Source: a virus
Length of the DNA stretch: 21,812 nt
IMG/VR virus record: IMGVR_UViG_3300036770_008448
Span: 1 to 21,812 of that record
Reading direction: 5' to 3' (one strand)
In this document: positions 7,272 through 13,772 of the stretch, in pieces
How the letters are laid out: each line of letters opens with the position of its first letter
Position numbering within the stretch: the stretch's first letter is position 1
The notes under the pieces: model-generated
What the model was told of the DNA's origin: nothing
The model's input: the letters and a program-made list of their open reading frames with translations, nothing else
Databases searched by the model: none
Translations under genes and position numbers: made by a program

Positions 7272-7809
7272 TGGCTTTGAAATAAGCCTTAATATCTTCT
7301 AATGCTACTGGCTCAAAGTTATTTCTCTCCAAGCATGCGTTGAAATAGCGCCTATCCACTTGCCCATCTTCTGTGTGTACAAGATGGCAATGGAGATGGC
7401 CGTGAACATTGCCTCGATAGTGTCCGACGAGTCCTTTGGGGTGGATGGGAATGTGCGTGAAGACTAAACCTCCAAGCATGGTGCTATCCCCATGGTGGAA
7501 ATAAGCTCCGCGAATATCGTCAAAATATTGAAGATAGAGCTTGGCGGGAAGACGATCATGATTGCCAGCAATTAGCACTTTCCTCCCATTGAAGCCCTCC
7601 AAAAACCTTAGGGCAGTCTTGGAAAACGCTACATCGCCAAGCACATACACATTATCCTTCTGATGAACTTTTTTATTCCAACGTTCTTGAATTTGTTCGT
7701 GCATCTCTTCGATGGAAGAAAATGGGCGCATTCGGGATCCATCTGGCGCGTCAAATTCCAGGATCTTGGAATGGCCAAGATGCAAGTCTGATGTGACAAA
7801 GGCGCTCAT
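7249..7809 (-). CDS. Calcineurin-like metallophosphoesterase
   Basis: 186 residues from the ATG at 7809; a TTG at 7818 overlapping the previous stop is possible but less likely. All metal-binding motifs of the family are present in order: TSDLHLGH (D8, H10), GDVAF (D59), GNHD (N83, H84), FTHIPIH (H119) and NVHGHLH (H136-H140). These bind a two-metal centre that hydrolyses phosphoesters. It belongs to the short phage/bacterial group with HLGH and HPKG loops. The natural substrate is unknown; nucleotide or nucleic acid end processing is possible. It follows the 66-residue gene at 7815-8015 closely. Confidence 0.88.
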   Translation of the reverse strand: MSAFVTSDLHLGHSKILEFDAPDGSRMRPFSSIEEMHEQIQERWNKKVHQKDNVYVLGDVAFSKTALRFLEGFNGRKVLIAGNHDRLPAKLYLQYFDDIRGAYFHHGDSTMLGGLVFTHIPIHPKGLVGHYRGNVHGHLHCHLVHTEDGQVDRRYFNACLERNNFEPVALEDIKAYFKANGRTSDV

Positions 7810-7814
7810 GATGA

Positions 7815-8015
7815 TCAATGCTTTTCGTAAACAACCTTACGTTCTACGTTTGGAGGCGCACTATCAAGATCTTCTAGGTGCTTCAAGGCGGCGTCAAACC
7901 TCAAAAAGGATGTGCCACGGCTCTCCCACCACCACAACACGCGCTCTTCCACGTCAAAGACTGGTTCCCACGGACGAACACAAGAGGGTCGCTGCCTGAT
8001 GCGAAATCGAGCCAA
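7815..8015 (-). CDS. Small tryptophan-rich protein, start uncertain
   Basis: The frame ending at TGA 7815-7817 reads WEPVFDVEERVLWWWESRG then FLRFDAALKHLEDLDSAPP and is clearly protein-like. The only in-frame ATG (8144) lies upstream of and would translate through the tRNA-like sequence at 8055-8123, so I prefer the TTG at 8015 (66 residues, MARFRIRQRPSC). No Shine-Dalgarno site supports either. It is followed closely by the phosphoesterase gene. Function unknown. Confidence 0.5.
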   Translation of the reverse strand: MARFRIRQRPSCVRPWEPVFDVEERVLWWWESRGTSFLRFDAALKHLEDLDSAPPNVERKVVYEKH

Positions 8016-8054
8016 TGCAGAAAAAGCGGGGCTTTTAGTGTAGCAAAAGAAAAA

Positions 8055-8123
8055 GGGCTCCTCCAGGAATCGAACCCGGCATTCTGGGCTATCGGCCCAA
8101 CGTGTATCCAACACTAAAGAGCA
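8055..8123 (-). tRNA. Degenerate tRNA-like gene, anticodon GAT (Ile) if functional
   Basis: On the minus strand: acceptor TGCTCTT (8123-8117) pairs with AGGAGCC (8062-8056) except the first pair; D stem GTGT/ACAC has only a 5-nt loop TGGAT; anticodon stem TTGGG/CCCAG encloses CCGATAG; T stem CCGGG/CCTGG encloses the consensus loop TTCGATT. CCA is not encoded and a T-rich run follows. The C at position 33 (normally T) and the short D loop are abnormal. So it could be a decayed tRNA-Ile(GAU), a divergent phage tRNA or a mimic. Confidence 0.5.
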
Positions 8124-8177
8124 AGAACGGTCCTCCCAAGGCAAGTGCCAAGTTCAGACCGTCAAGTAACTATAGCA

Positions 8178-8870
8178 CTAGGCGCGGCCGTAAGAAGGCA
8201 GGCTAGTGTTGCGCTTGGGCTTGTCACGCCCAAGGAGTTCGCCATTGAGGCGCTCCGCCATGTCCCAAAGCGGCTCCGTGGTCAATTCATCCCATCCTTT
8301 GCCCCCGTATTTAGCACTGCTGATAGTAGAAGGCTTTACGCCCCATGCTTCAGCCAATTGAGTGCGCAAGCCACGCAAATGCCGCATGTCTTTGGGAAGT
8401 CGCAACAACACCCTGACCTGGGCTTCGTTGAGCAGTGGGTCGCCAATTTTTTTGCGTGGACGCTTGGATCTGCCGTCAATGTACGCGGGCCAATACCCAA
8501 GATTACGTTTCATGTCGGCGGCATTTTCCTTGAGACTGCCCCATCTAAGGTTTTCTGGCACATTGTTGGTGTGAACGTCGTCGTAGTGCAAAACGTTTTC
8601 CTTCCCTTCTGGAGGAAGTCCATGGAAAGCAAGGCACACAAGGCGATCCACAAGAATTCTTTTCAGTTCTCCATTTTTAGACAGCATCACAGACATTCGC
8701 CCATGGCTCTTGCTGATATTAAACCGAAGGATTTTCTCTTTGAACACGCGAGTGCGCTCTTTGCCGTTCTTAGTATCCTTGACAACGCGTTGAACACTTT
8801 TGATACGTCCAAGACTTGAAGCTGCGTAATGGGTTTCGTAACCAGGAATGGGTTTCCAAATTTCTTCCAT
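8178..8870 (-). CDS. HNH endonuclease with NUMOD4 domain (homing type)
   Basis: 230 residues from the ATG at 8870; an upstream ATG (8888) adds six residues. The N terminus EEIWKPIPGYETHYAASSLG, then RIKSVQR, is the NUMOD4 DNA-binding motif. It is followed by an HNH_3 nuclease core: RLVCLAFHG (77-84), LHYDDVHTNNVPENLRWG (94-111) with H95, N103 and N107. A C-terminal region with AQVRVLLRL and TQLAEAWGVKPSTISSAK resembles a helix-turn-helix that would add DNA specificity. This domain order is that of free-standing phage homing endonucleases that spread by cutting related genomes. It sits just after the reductase genes, which are frequent homing targets. Confidence 0.88.
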   Translation of the reverse strand: MEEIWKPIPGYETHYAASSLGRIKSVQRVVKDTKNGKERTRVFKEKILRFNISKSHGRMSVMLSKNGELKRILVDRLVCLAFHGLPPEGKENVLHYDDVHTNNVPENLRWGSLKENAADMKRNLGYWPAYIDGRSKRPRKKIGDPLLNEAQVRVLLRLPKDMRHLRGLRTQLAEAWGVKPSTISSAKYGGKGWDELTTEPLWDMAERLNGELLGRDKPKRNTSLPSYGRA

Positions 8871-8936
8871 GAAAAAGGCGGAGAACAAGAACCCCGCCAG
8901 TTTAGCATGGATAAGCTGGAAGATTGCAAGTGGTCT

Positions 8937-9671
8937 CTAAGAATACATAGGCAGTGAAGTGTTGGGGCTTTCGAAAAAAGCAGGGCATCGGCTGCTGCGA
9001 GTTGCGGCCATTTCGGGAGCCTTGCCAGTCCAAAATAAAGAGCGAGATTGACGCAGCCAAAAATCTTTGTTCAGCCATTGATTGGACGAGGCGCCGAGAT
9101 CATCAAAAAGCCAAGCAACAGTGGCGGCGCGAAGTTTGTCAAGACTTTGGCTTTCCTTTTCCCCTAGTTCCTTGCTCACCATGGCATTGACCACGGTATG
9201 AACCCTTTCATCTCTCGAAATATCTTGCGAGACAGTGCGCATGCCCACGTCACCCGTCTGTCTGAAAAACGGAAGCGCCACGAAAAAAACAGAGCGTTCC
9301 ATAATGCCTGCCTTGAGAATGGGATGAGCAGGGTGCTCGTTCCAAGCTTTCAAAATGCTCATCACTTCACGCTCTGACTTTGCGTCAGTACCGTGGGCGT
9401 CGGCCACGTAGTTCAAAGCCTCCAAGTGGCGGTCCTCATCGTCCTGGTTAGAGCGAAGAGTCTCAATAAGGCCAGGGGTGGAGGGTAGTTCGCGTTTCAT
9501 ACCCTCCTCGAGAAGCTCCTTTACGGGAATTTCAAGGTGGCGCAATGCCAAAGCCTTAAGCAAAGTGCTTTCAGCGCCCTCTGTCACCTGTCCTTTTGCC
9601 ACTTGCACAGGCGTCCATGCACGCTTTTTGGCAAGGACATTCAAATAGGGACTCTGCTGGGAGGCGATCAT
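8937..9671 (-). CDS. nrdB: Ribonucleotide reductase small (beta) subunit, short cyanophage type
   Basis: 244 residues from the ATG at 9671; upstream frame to 9866 overlaps the alpha gene and looks non-coding. The ferritin-like metal site is visible as E79-D-R-H82, E125 (MERSVFF) and E155-R-V-H158 (SRDERVH), giving the E..ExxH..E..ExxH arrangement. The residue four after the first ExxH His, where E. coli NrdB has the radical Tyr122, is Leu86; a Tyr is at 88. The protein is much shorter than typical NrdB (320-380). It partners with the alpha subunit to make dNTPs from host NDPs during infection. The noncanonical radical position recalls reports on short cyanophage reductases; cofactor chemistry is inference. 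Confidence 0.78.
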   Translation of the reverse strand: MIASQQSPYLNVLAKKRAWTPVQVAKGQVTEGAESTLLKALALRHLEIPVKELLEEGMKRELPSTPGLIETLRSNQDDEDRHLEALNYVADAHGTDAKSEREVMSILKAWNEHPAHPILKAGIMERSVFFVALPFFRQTGDVGMRTVSQDISRDERVHTVVNAMVSKELGEKESQSLDKLRAATVAWLFDDLGASSNQWLNKDFWLRQSRSLFWTGKAPEMAATRSSRCPAFFESPNTSLPMYS

Positions 9672-9695
9672 ATTTAGGAAAGCGATGGAAAAGAA

Positions 9696-9722
9696 TGAAA
9701 AAGGGGAAGAAACTCCCCCTTT
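9696..9722 (-). terminator. Hairpin between the two reductase genes
   Basis: In the 73-bp gap between alpha stop (9745) and beta start (9671), the stem CCCCTTT (9716-9722) pairs with AAAGGGG (9700-9706) and is followed on the minus strand by TTTCATT. It resembles an intrinsic terminator and could lower beta expression relative to alpha, or act as an RNA processing site. Confidence 0.5.
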
Positions 9723-9744
9723 GTAAAGAACTATGGAGAGAGAA

Positions 9745-11193
9745 TTATTCAGCGCAGCTAGAGCAGAAGCCTGCATCCAAACTGCAAGTAACAACCTCTC
9801 CAGAAGGCTCGCTATCTTCGAGTCCAAATATGCTCTTGAAGTCGTCATCAAGAGCGGCGTAAGCATCGTCCTTTCTTTGCATGTCAGACATGACTTGCAA
9901 GGAATAGTACATGCTTGTCTGAGGAGAGTCTAGCCAATCTTGAAGGAACTCTCGATCGTAAGTAACCAGATCTCCCCATGTGTTCATGGAGTAACCGTGA
10001 AAAAGGCCAGTGGCTTGATACAAACGCACGAGTTCATTCACGACAAGAACGTAAGTGCTCCAGCCAACTTGTTCCGCAATTTCCACTTCCCCATAGTCAA
10101 AACTTTCCACGCCAAAAGTGCCAGAGTCCCTATCAACAAGCCGTCCAATGGGAGGGGCAATTTCAGGGGCAGTTGTAAAGCCTTTCTTATCGATATAGCG
10201 ATAAGAGCAAGATGCTGTGGGAGCAATGCAGAAAGCACGATGCATGCCAGCTTCACGAGCAATCTTTGCCGCTGCCTCAATGCCATTACGAATGGCTGCT
10301 GCAGCCCTGCCAGCAGGCTTCTCGCCCCAATAGTGGCACCATGGATGGGGGTCATCATCGTTCAGGGCTTCCAGGGCCTTCCCGAAGTCTTCGTAAGAAA
10401 TGCCATGGAGGGAAAGGAAGTTGGCAAGACCAAGCATGCCAAGGCCCACTTGCTTGTCAACAGAAGGAGGGAGATATTCGCCCGTATCGCCAACGCCCGT
10501 GCCGCCATGAAGCTCGCACAATTGCTCCATGCCCTCGACAAAAGCCGCTTCTACTTCGTCGATGTCGCAAGCACCCATGTTGACGTGCTGAAGAAGGCAA
10601 GTGCCACGGTGAGGAAGATAAACTTCAAGGCAGACATTGGCACGGATGCGCTTTCCTTCTTGATCGTACCGAATTTTGTTAAGCCAGATGTCGCCAGAAG
10701 CAATGCCTTTTAGCAGCTCATCAATAAGCTCTTGAGAAGAGTTCTCAATAAACTGTTCATCCACATTCACACACCTCTTCACCCATGGAAGCTCTTGACG
10801 AGAAGCTTTGATGAAATCAAGAATGTCAGGATGCGAATAGTCAAGATGAAGCACTACGGCCCCATTTTTATAGCGTCCGCCTCTGCGAAGAATTTCATTG
10901 AGCGTGGAATAAATTTTGCCGAAGCTAATGGGACCACTTGCAACAAGGCCTTTTCCATTTTCATCGCCTTTGCCACGCAGCTCAGACAAATGCACTGCTA
11001 CGCCTGCACCATTGCGCAGGCCATGAGAAACAAAACGCCACGATGCTTCAATGCCATTTTCCCCCTCCATTGAATCATCCACGACGAAGACCGTGCAGCT
11101 TACGGGCAGTCTTCCGTCTGCTTCGTCAAGCCAGCTTTGCACACGACCGGTGCGAGCAATCTTTTCACACTTCGCCTGTTCCTTGAGCTTCAT
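9745..11193 (-). CDS. nrdA: Ribonucleotide reductase large (alpha) subunit, short class I-like
   Basis: 482 residues. Catalytic residues are all present: C33 in LPVSCTVF and C199 in GTCLLQHVNMG (redox pair), and N186-x-C188-x-E190 (thiyl radical Cys188). PTASCSYRY lies in the barrel, a TSMYYSLQV segment provides the Tyr-Tyr dyad of class I radical transfer, and the tail ends FCSSCAE, the shuttle cysteines reduced by thioredoxin-type donors. The N-terminal ATP cone is missing, and the protein is far shorter than NrdA (about 760). The Tyr dyad and adjacent beta gene argue for class I rather than the B12-dependent class II to which such short phage enzymes have been assigned. A terminator hairpin (11201-11220) precedes the start, so it likely has its own promoter. 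Confidence 0.88.
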   Translation of the reverse strand: MKLKEQAKCEKIARTGRVQSWLDEADGRLPVSCTVFVVDDSMEGENGIEASWRFVSHGLRNGAGVAVHLSELRGKGDENGKGLVASGPISFGKIYSTLNEILRRGGRYKNGAVVLHLDYSHPDILDFIKASRQELPWVKRCVNVDEQFIENSSQELIDELLKGIASGDIWLNKIRYDQEGKRIRANVCLEVYLPHRGTCLLQHVNMGACDIDEVEAAFVEGMEQLCELHGGTGVGDTGEYLPPSVDKQVGLGMLGLANFLSLHGISYEDFGKALEALNDDDPHPWCHYWGEKPAGRAAAAIRNGIEAAAKIAREAGMHRAFCIAPTASCSYRYIDKKGFTTAPEIAPPIGRLVDRDSGTFGVESFDYGEVEIAEQVGWSTYVLVVNELVRLYQATGLFHGYSMNTWGDLVTYDREFLQDWLDSPQTSMYYSLQVMSDMQRKDDAYAALDDDFKSIFGLEDSEPSGEVVTCSLDAGFCSSCAE

Positions 11194-11200
11194 AAGACAA

Positions 11201-11220
11201 CAAAAGCCCGCCTAGCGGGC
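11201..11220 (-). terminator. Intrinsic terminator before nrdA
   Basis: Perfect 6-bp stem GCCCGC / GCGGGC with a 3-nt loop (11206-11220), followed on the minus strand by TTTTGTTG. It ends the transcript of the 62-residue gene at 11266-11454. Confidence 0.7.
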
Positions 11221-11265
11221 CAACGACCAACCAAAGCAGACTAGCGCAAAAACCTTTGCCCTCAG

Positions 11266-11454
11266 TCAATCACACAAGCCTTCAGAATCACTTCCGCTTT
11301 GAGCATCCTTTGCAAACAGCACAGCCTCGTTGCGAGAGCGAAAATAATAGGGCCGTCCTTCGTGAGCAATGAACCAGCTAAAGCCAGGCCGGCTATGAGC
11401 TGGCCACACCTTAATGCTGCCCACCATAAAAGGCATTGGCAAATCATCAAACAT
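11266..11454 (-). CDS. Small protein, 62 aa, unknown
   Basis: ATG at 11454. The product starts MFDDLPMPFMVGSIKVWPAH and contains GFSWFIAHEGRPYYFRSRNEA, a compact beta-sheet-like pattern with Trp/Tyr/Phe, then an acidic tail. A frame offset by one base (11262-11450) is a shadow with poor composition. The gene has its own terminator downstream, and its start faces the plus-strand gene at 11545 across a 90-bp AT-rich gap. Function unknown. Confidence 0.65.
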   Translation of the reverse strand: MFDDLPMPFMVGSIKVWPAHSRPGFSWFIAHEGRPYYFRSRNEAVLFAKDAQSGSDSEGLCD

Positions 11455-11544
11455 GGCTTGATGGCTATGATTTCTTAGGCTACTAGAAAAATAAAATACA
11501 AACGGTAAAATAGACTACGCAAAAGAAAATTTTTATTTTTGGCC
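11455..11544. promoter_or_regulatory. AT-rich divergent intergenic region
   Basis: This gap separates divergent genes. It is strongly AT-rich compared with its surroundings. TAAAAT at 11506-11511 could serve as a -10 box for the plus-strand gene; no convincing -35 box is seen. Only a weak promoter statement is possible. Confidence 0.3.
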
Positions 11545-12510
11545 GTGTACATCGCTCTTCTCTTCTCTGGTCATAGGCGTTCTTTCTTTAAGCATGTGGG
11601 ACGATGGAGAGAAATGATAAAAGAGCTGGAAGACGGAGGAGCTGTTGTTAATTGCTTCTTCCATTCATGGACTGTTGATTGTCATGCTGAGATGAAGGGC
11701 AATCGACGCATTGAAGGCTCCTATGTGAAAAGCCCGTTAGAAGACAAAGAGGGCATGATAGCGGCATTGCCGTTTCGCAATTATTTCTTTGAGGACGAAG
11801 AAGAGCAAGAGGCCTTTTTACAGCTTCCCGAAAGAGCATTTCTCTTGGACAAGCAAGCAGCGAAGAAGCACATTGGCATGCAACTCTATTCAATGCAGCG
11901 CAGCTACGAAGCAATGCTTCAATGGGAAAAGGAAAATAATATTGAGCACGATACTATCGTTAAACTTCGTTTCGACATTTTTCCTGCCAGATGGAACGTT
12001 CGGGAATTTTTTCTCTCCACTGACCATCGTTTCCAAAATTTATTGATTGCTGCAAACGAAAAGGCTCATCCCCACCCTGGCGGAGGCGGTGGCTGTCTTC
12101 AATGTGATCGCTTGCATGCTGAATGGTGGGAAGATCAATGGGAAGGAAAAAAGGAAGGGCCAGAGCCCACCACTGAATTGTGGCTGCATGAAGGCGCTCA
12201 CTCAAACGACATTTGCGACCTTTATGCCATTGGCAACAGAAAAACAATGGCTCGCTATATGACTGTCTATAGCAGAGCTGTTGAACTATATTCGCCAGAT
12301 CTTTTTGAGCGCTCTTATTACTATTGGCACAATGAAAAAAGAAAAGGAGCAATTGCTTGCTCCCATGACAGTGCTGATTTGAGAATTGCAGCATCAGGAA
12401 AGGAAATGGAAGACGAGCGCATTGCTTGCTTCTACCCTGAACGACTACAGCGTCTTAATTTAGAAGGTTTTGCAGTGTTGCATGCTGCTTCTGTTTTTTA
12501 TCGAGACTAA
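11545..12510 (+). CDS. Glycosyltransferase-like protein (SGHxR / FHSW type)
   Basis: 321 residues from GTG 11545; TTG 11539 would add two. It opens YIALLFSGHRRSFFKHVGRW and then VNCFFHSWTVD, the pattern of a poorly described family of polysaccharide-cluster proteins (usually SGQxR near the N terminus, FIHTW, then YSM..S and IVKLRFDI). Here YSMQRSYEAM and HDTIVKLRFDI occur at about 112-145. The fold is expected to be GT-A-like, with the R-x-D segment near the nucleotide-sugar site. A His/Gly-rich loop (HPHPGGGGGC) is unusual. It is the only plus-strand gene in an otherwise minus-strand block, AT-richer at its start, and ends in a 3-bp overlap with the convergent gene; it may be a late acquisition. 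Function inferred. Confidence 0.6.
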   Translation: MYIALLFSGHRRSFFKHVGRWREMIKELEDGGAVVNCFFHSWTVDCHAEMKGNRRIEGSYVKSPLEDKEGMIAALPFRNYFFEDEEEQEAFLQLPERAFLLDKQAAKKHIGMQLYSMQRSYEAMLQWEKENNIEHDTIVKLRFDIFPARWNVREFFLSTDHRFQNLLIAANEKAHPHPGGGGGCLQCDRLHAEWWEDQWEGKKEGPEPTTELWLHEGAHSNDICDLYAIGNRKTMARYMTVYSRAVELYSPDLFERSYYYWHNEKRKGAIACSHDSADLRIAASGKEMEDERIACFYPERLQRLNLEGFAVLHAASVFYRD

Positions 12511-12917
12511 TCAAGAACACTGGGCTTGACATAGGAAGCAAAGCGTTCTTCTAGGAAGTCGATGATAGTACCAGCGAAGCCTTCTTCAATAAATTCTTCC
12601 TTGAGCCAAAGAAATACAAGCCCCATGATGATTTCCGTAGTTTCGCAGGCATTAGTGGCAGGGTGTTCAATAGTGGCAAACACCCTGTCGAAAATGGTGG
12701 TCTCTTCAGCGGCGTTTTCTTTTTCTTGATCGCGCATGGCGGCAAGGTAGCCAAAGGCAGCAGCAGTGGCCATGTCTTTACAAATGGAAAAGCCTTTAAA
12801 GCGCTTCTTCAGGGCAGGAAGCTCTGAGCTGCTTGTGTGGTCCATGGCAAGAGCGAACAGTTCTTCGTCGAAGGGCACGGTGATCACCAGTCGGGGAGGG
12901 AGCCCCGATGGTTTCAC
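12507..12917 (-). CDS. Unknown protein, 136 aa, GTG start
   Basis: The preferred start is the GTG at 12917, which overlaps the TGA of the gene before it (GTGA). A second GTG (12887) lies in a duplicated copy of the same sequence context. The product reads LVITVPFDEELFALAMDHTS, then KGFSICKDMATAAAFGYLAAM and a long acidic helical C-terminal half ending FLEERFASYVKPSVLD. It is soluble, acidic and helical. No family recognised. Confidence 0.65.
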   Translation of the reverse strand: MKPSGLPPRLVITVPFDEELFALAMDHTSSSELPALKKRFKGFSICKDMATAAAFGYLAAMRDQEKENAAEETTIFDRVFATIEHPATNACETTEIIMGLVFLWLKEEFIEEGFAGTIIDFLEERFASYVKPSVLD

Positions 12918-12925
12918 CAGTCGGG
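12884..12925. repeat. 12-bp direct repeat at a start/stop junction
   Basis: TCACCAGTCGGG occurs at 12884-12895 and again at 12914-12925, exactly 30 bp apart, each followed by a GGAG-type purine stretch. On the minus strand each copy reads CCCGACTGGTGA, so the GTGA start/stop overlap of the neighbouring genes is duplicated. Confidence 0.7.
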
Positions 12926-13156
12926 ATAGGAGCAGGGTAGCTGGTCTTCGCCTTTTGTCAACTGCCAGTTCATTAAGTCCATTTGATGCCCGTGGTTACG
13001 GGCTAGCAGTCCTGAGCGGTAAAAGCTGGTCTTTTCTGGCTTGATGGCTTTCTCAAGCTCTCTTACTGCTTTGTTCCAAGAGCGCTCAGAAGGCACATAC
13101 ACCCTCCATAGTTCCGTCACTTCTACATAGTCGCAACGACTGTCCGTGTAAGCCAT
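12914..13156 (-). CDS. Small protein, 80 aa
   Basis: ATG at 13156, preceded by a pyrimidine-rich TTTCCTTTCTGCC instead of a Shine-Dalgarno site. It opens MAYTDSRCDYVEVTELWRVY, then has a basic helix (ERSWNKAVRELEKAIKPEK) and ends GEDQLPCSYPDW. Translationally coupled to the 136-residue protein by the GTGA overlap. Function unknown. Confidence 0.6.
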   Translation of the reverse strand: MAYTDSRCDYVEVTELWRVYVPSERSWNKAVRELEKAIKPEKTSFYRSGLLARNHGHQMDLMNWQLTKGEDQLPCSYPDW

Positions 13157-13208
13157 GGCAGAAAGGAAATCATGCTAACCGAAGCAATTATTGTTTTAAT
13201 TTGCTCAT

Positions 13209-13230
13209 AAAAGCCAGTTTGTTAACTGGC
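13209..13230 (-). terminator. Hairpin with T-run, minus strand
   Basis: Stem GCCAGTT / AACTGGC with a 4-nt loop (13213-13230), followed on the minus strand by TTTTAT. It lies upstream of the gene starting at 13156 and would stop minus transcripts from the structured region to the right. Confidence 0.5.
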
Positions 13231-13260
13231 ACAATCATCAAGAATCAAGCTATGACTACA

Positions 13261-13294
13261 GTCTCATTATGAGACAGCTTGAGACTCATGAGAT
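13261..13294. promoter_or_regulatory. TGAGAC operator array 1
   Basis: A palindrome GTCTCAT-T-ATGAGAC (13261-13275) is followed by further direct copies, TGAGAC at 13280 and TGAGAT at 13289. Copies begin at 13270, 13280 and 13289, about one helical turn apart. The start of the small plus-strand ORF lies inside the array. This is typical of cooperative repressor or initiator binding. Confidence 0.6.
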
Positions 13295-13467
13295 TAGCCT
13301 GTACACTGTATATAGGCGCAGCGTATTCCACTGACAAGCAACGCATCTACGAACGTTTGTCACGAGCAGTTAAGCTTCCTTCGCCTGAGCCGCTTCGAGC
13401 GGGAGCCCAAAGCGACCTTTTCATAGCGGCTCTTCTCAACAACCCTCCTCTCGACTGCTTCTTTTAA
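13288..13467 (+). CDS. Possible small protein flanked by operator arrays, 59 aa
   Basis: ATG at 13288 within operator array 1, to TAA at 13465-13467. The readable part is TDKQRIYERLSRAVKLPSP, then LRAGAQSDLFIAALLNNPPL, basic and helical. It lies between two copies of the TGAGAC array, so it could be an autoregulator, but no HTH or ribbon-helix-helix is clear. No other frame competes strongly here. Could also be spurious. Confidence 0.35.
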   Translation: MRLACTLYIGAAYSTDKQRIYERLSRAVKLPSPEPLRAGAQSDLFIAALLNNPPLDCFF

Positions 13468-13480
13468 GAAACCTTCGCTA

Positions 13481-13529
13481 GGAGCCCGTTACGAGCATTA
13501 GCCCCCAAGGCGTACGATCCTAGGGCTCC
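13481..13529. other. Structured hairpin, non-coding
   Basis: GGAGCCC (13481-13487) pairs with GGGCTCC (13523-13529); the interior contains a further TACG/CGTA pairing. There is no T-run, so it is not an ordinary terminator. It is part of the gene-free stretch 13468-13772. Confidence 0.4.
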
Positions 13530-13605
13530 CTCCCTGCCACCTTCCTTTCAACCATTTCTTTTCTGACAGTAGTTTGATCGCCCATGGTGTGCGCAGCTAC
13601 CGCCA

Positions 13606-13641
13606 GTCTCATTTAAGACTAGTTTGAGACAATATTGAGAC
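13606..13641. promoter_or_regulatory. TGAGAC operator array 2
   Basis: GTCTCA (13606-13611) followed by TAAGAC (13614), TGAGAC (13625) and TGAGAC (13636), with exact 11-bp spacing. Order and orientation match array 1 about 345 bp away, so this is a diverged duplicate. Confidence 0.6.
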
Positions 13642-13642
13642 T

Positions 13643-13700
13643 AAAGAAGGGGCACGAACAACGCCGCTTGGGGCGGCTCCTTAACATAGGCCCCTTCTTT
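13643..13700. other. Large inverted repeat with nested hairpin
   Basis: A perfect 11-bp inverted repeat, AAAGAAGGGGC (13643-13653) and GCCCCTTCTTT (13690-13700), encloses a second hairpin GCCGC / GCGGC (13663-13677, 5-nt loop). It directly abuts operator array 2. It could fold as a Y-shaped RNA or DNA cruciform. After it (13700-13750) come two related GCAC/GAACRATT blocks including a repeated ACAATCTTA. No gene is seen from 13468 to 13772. Confidence 0.6.
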
Positions 13701-13772
13701 GCACAATCTTATGTTTGAGAACGATTGCACGTTCGGGAACAATCTTAGTGCGCTCACTCCCTTTCGCAAGCT

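Noticed and set aside
8145-8819. Plus-strand ORF of 224 codons opposite the HNH endonuclease
   Set aside because: Shadow of a gene with clear NUMOD4 and HNH motifs.
9940-10713. Plus-strand ORF of 257 codons within the reductase alpha gene
   Set aside because: Antisense to catalytic motifs of the reductase; no independent features.
13211-13640. CRISPR-like array suggested by repeated motifs
   Set aside because: The repeats are about 6 bp with 9-11 bp spacing and no unique spacers of CRISPR length; operator arrays fit better.
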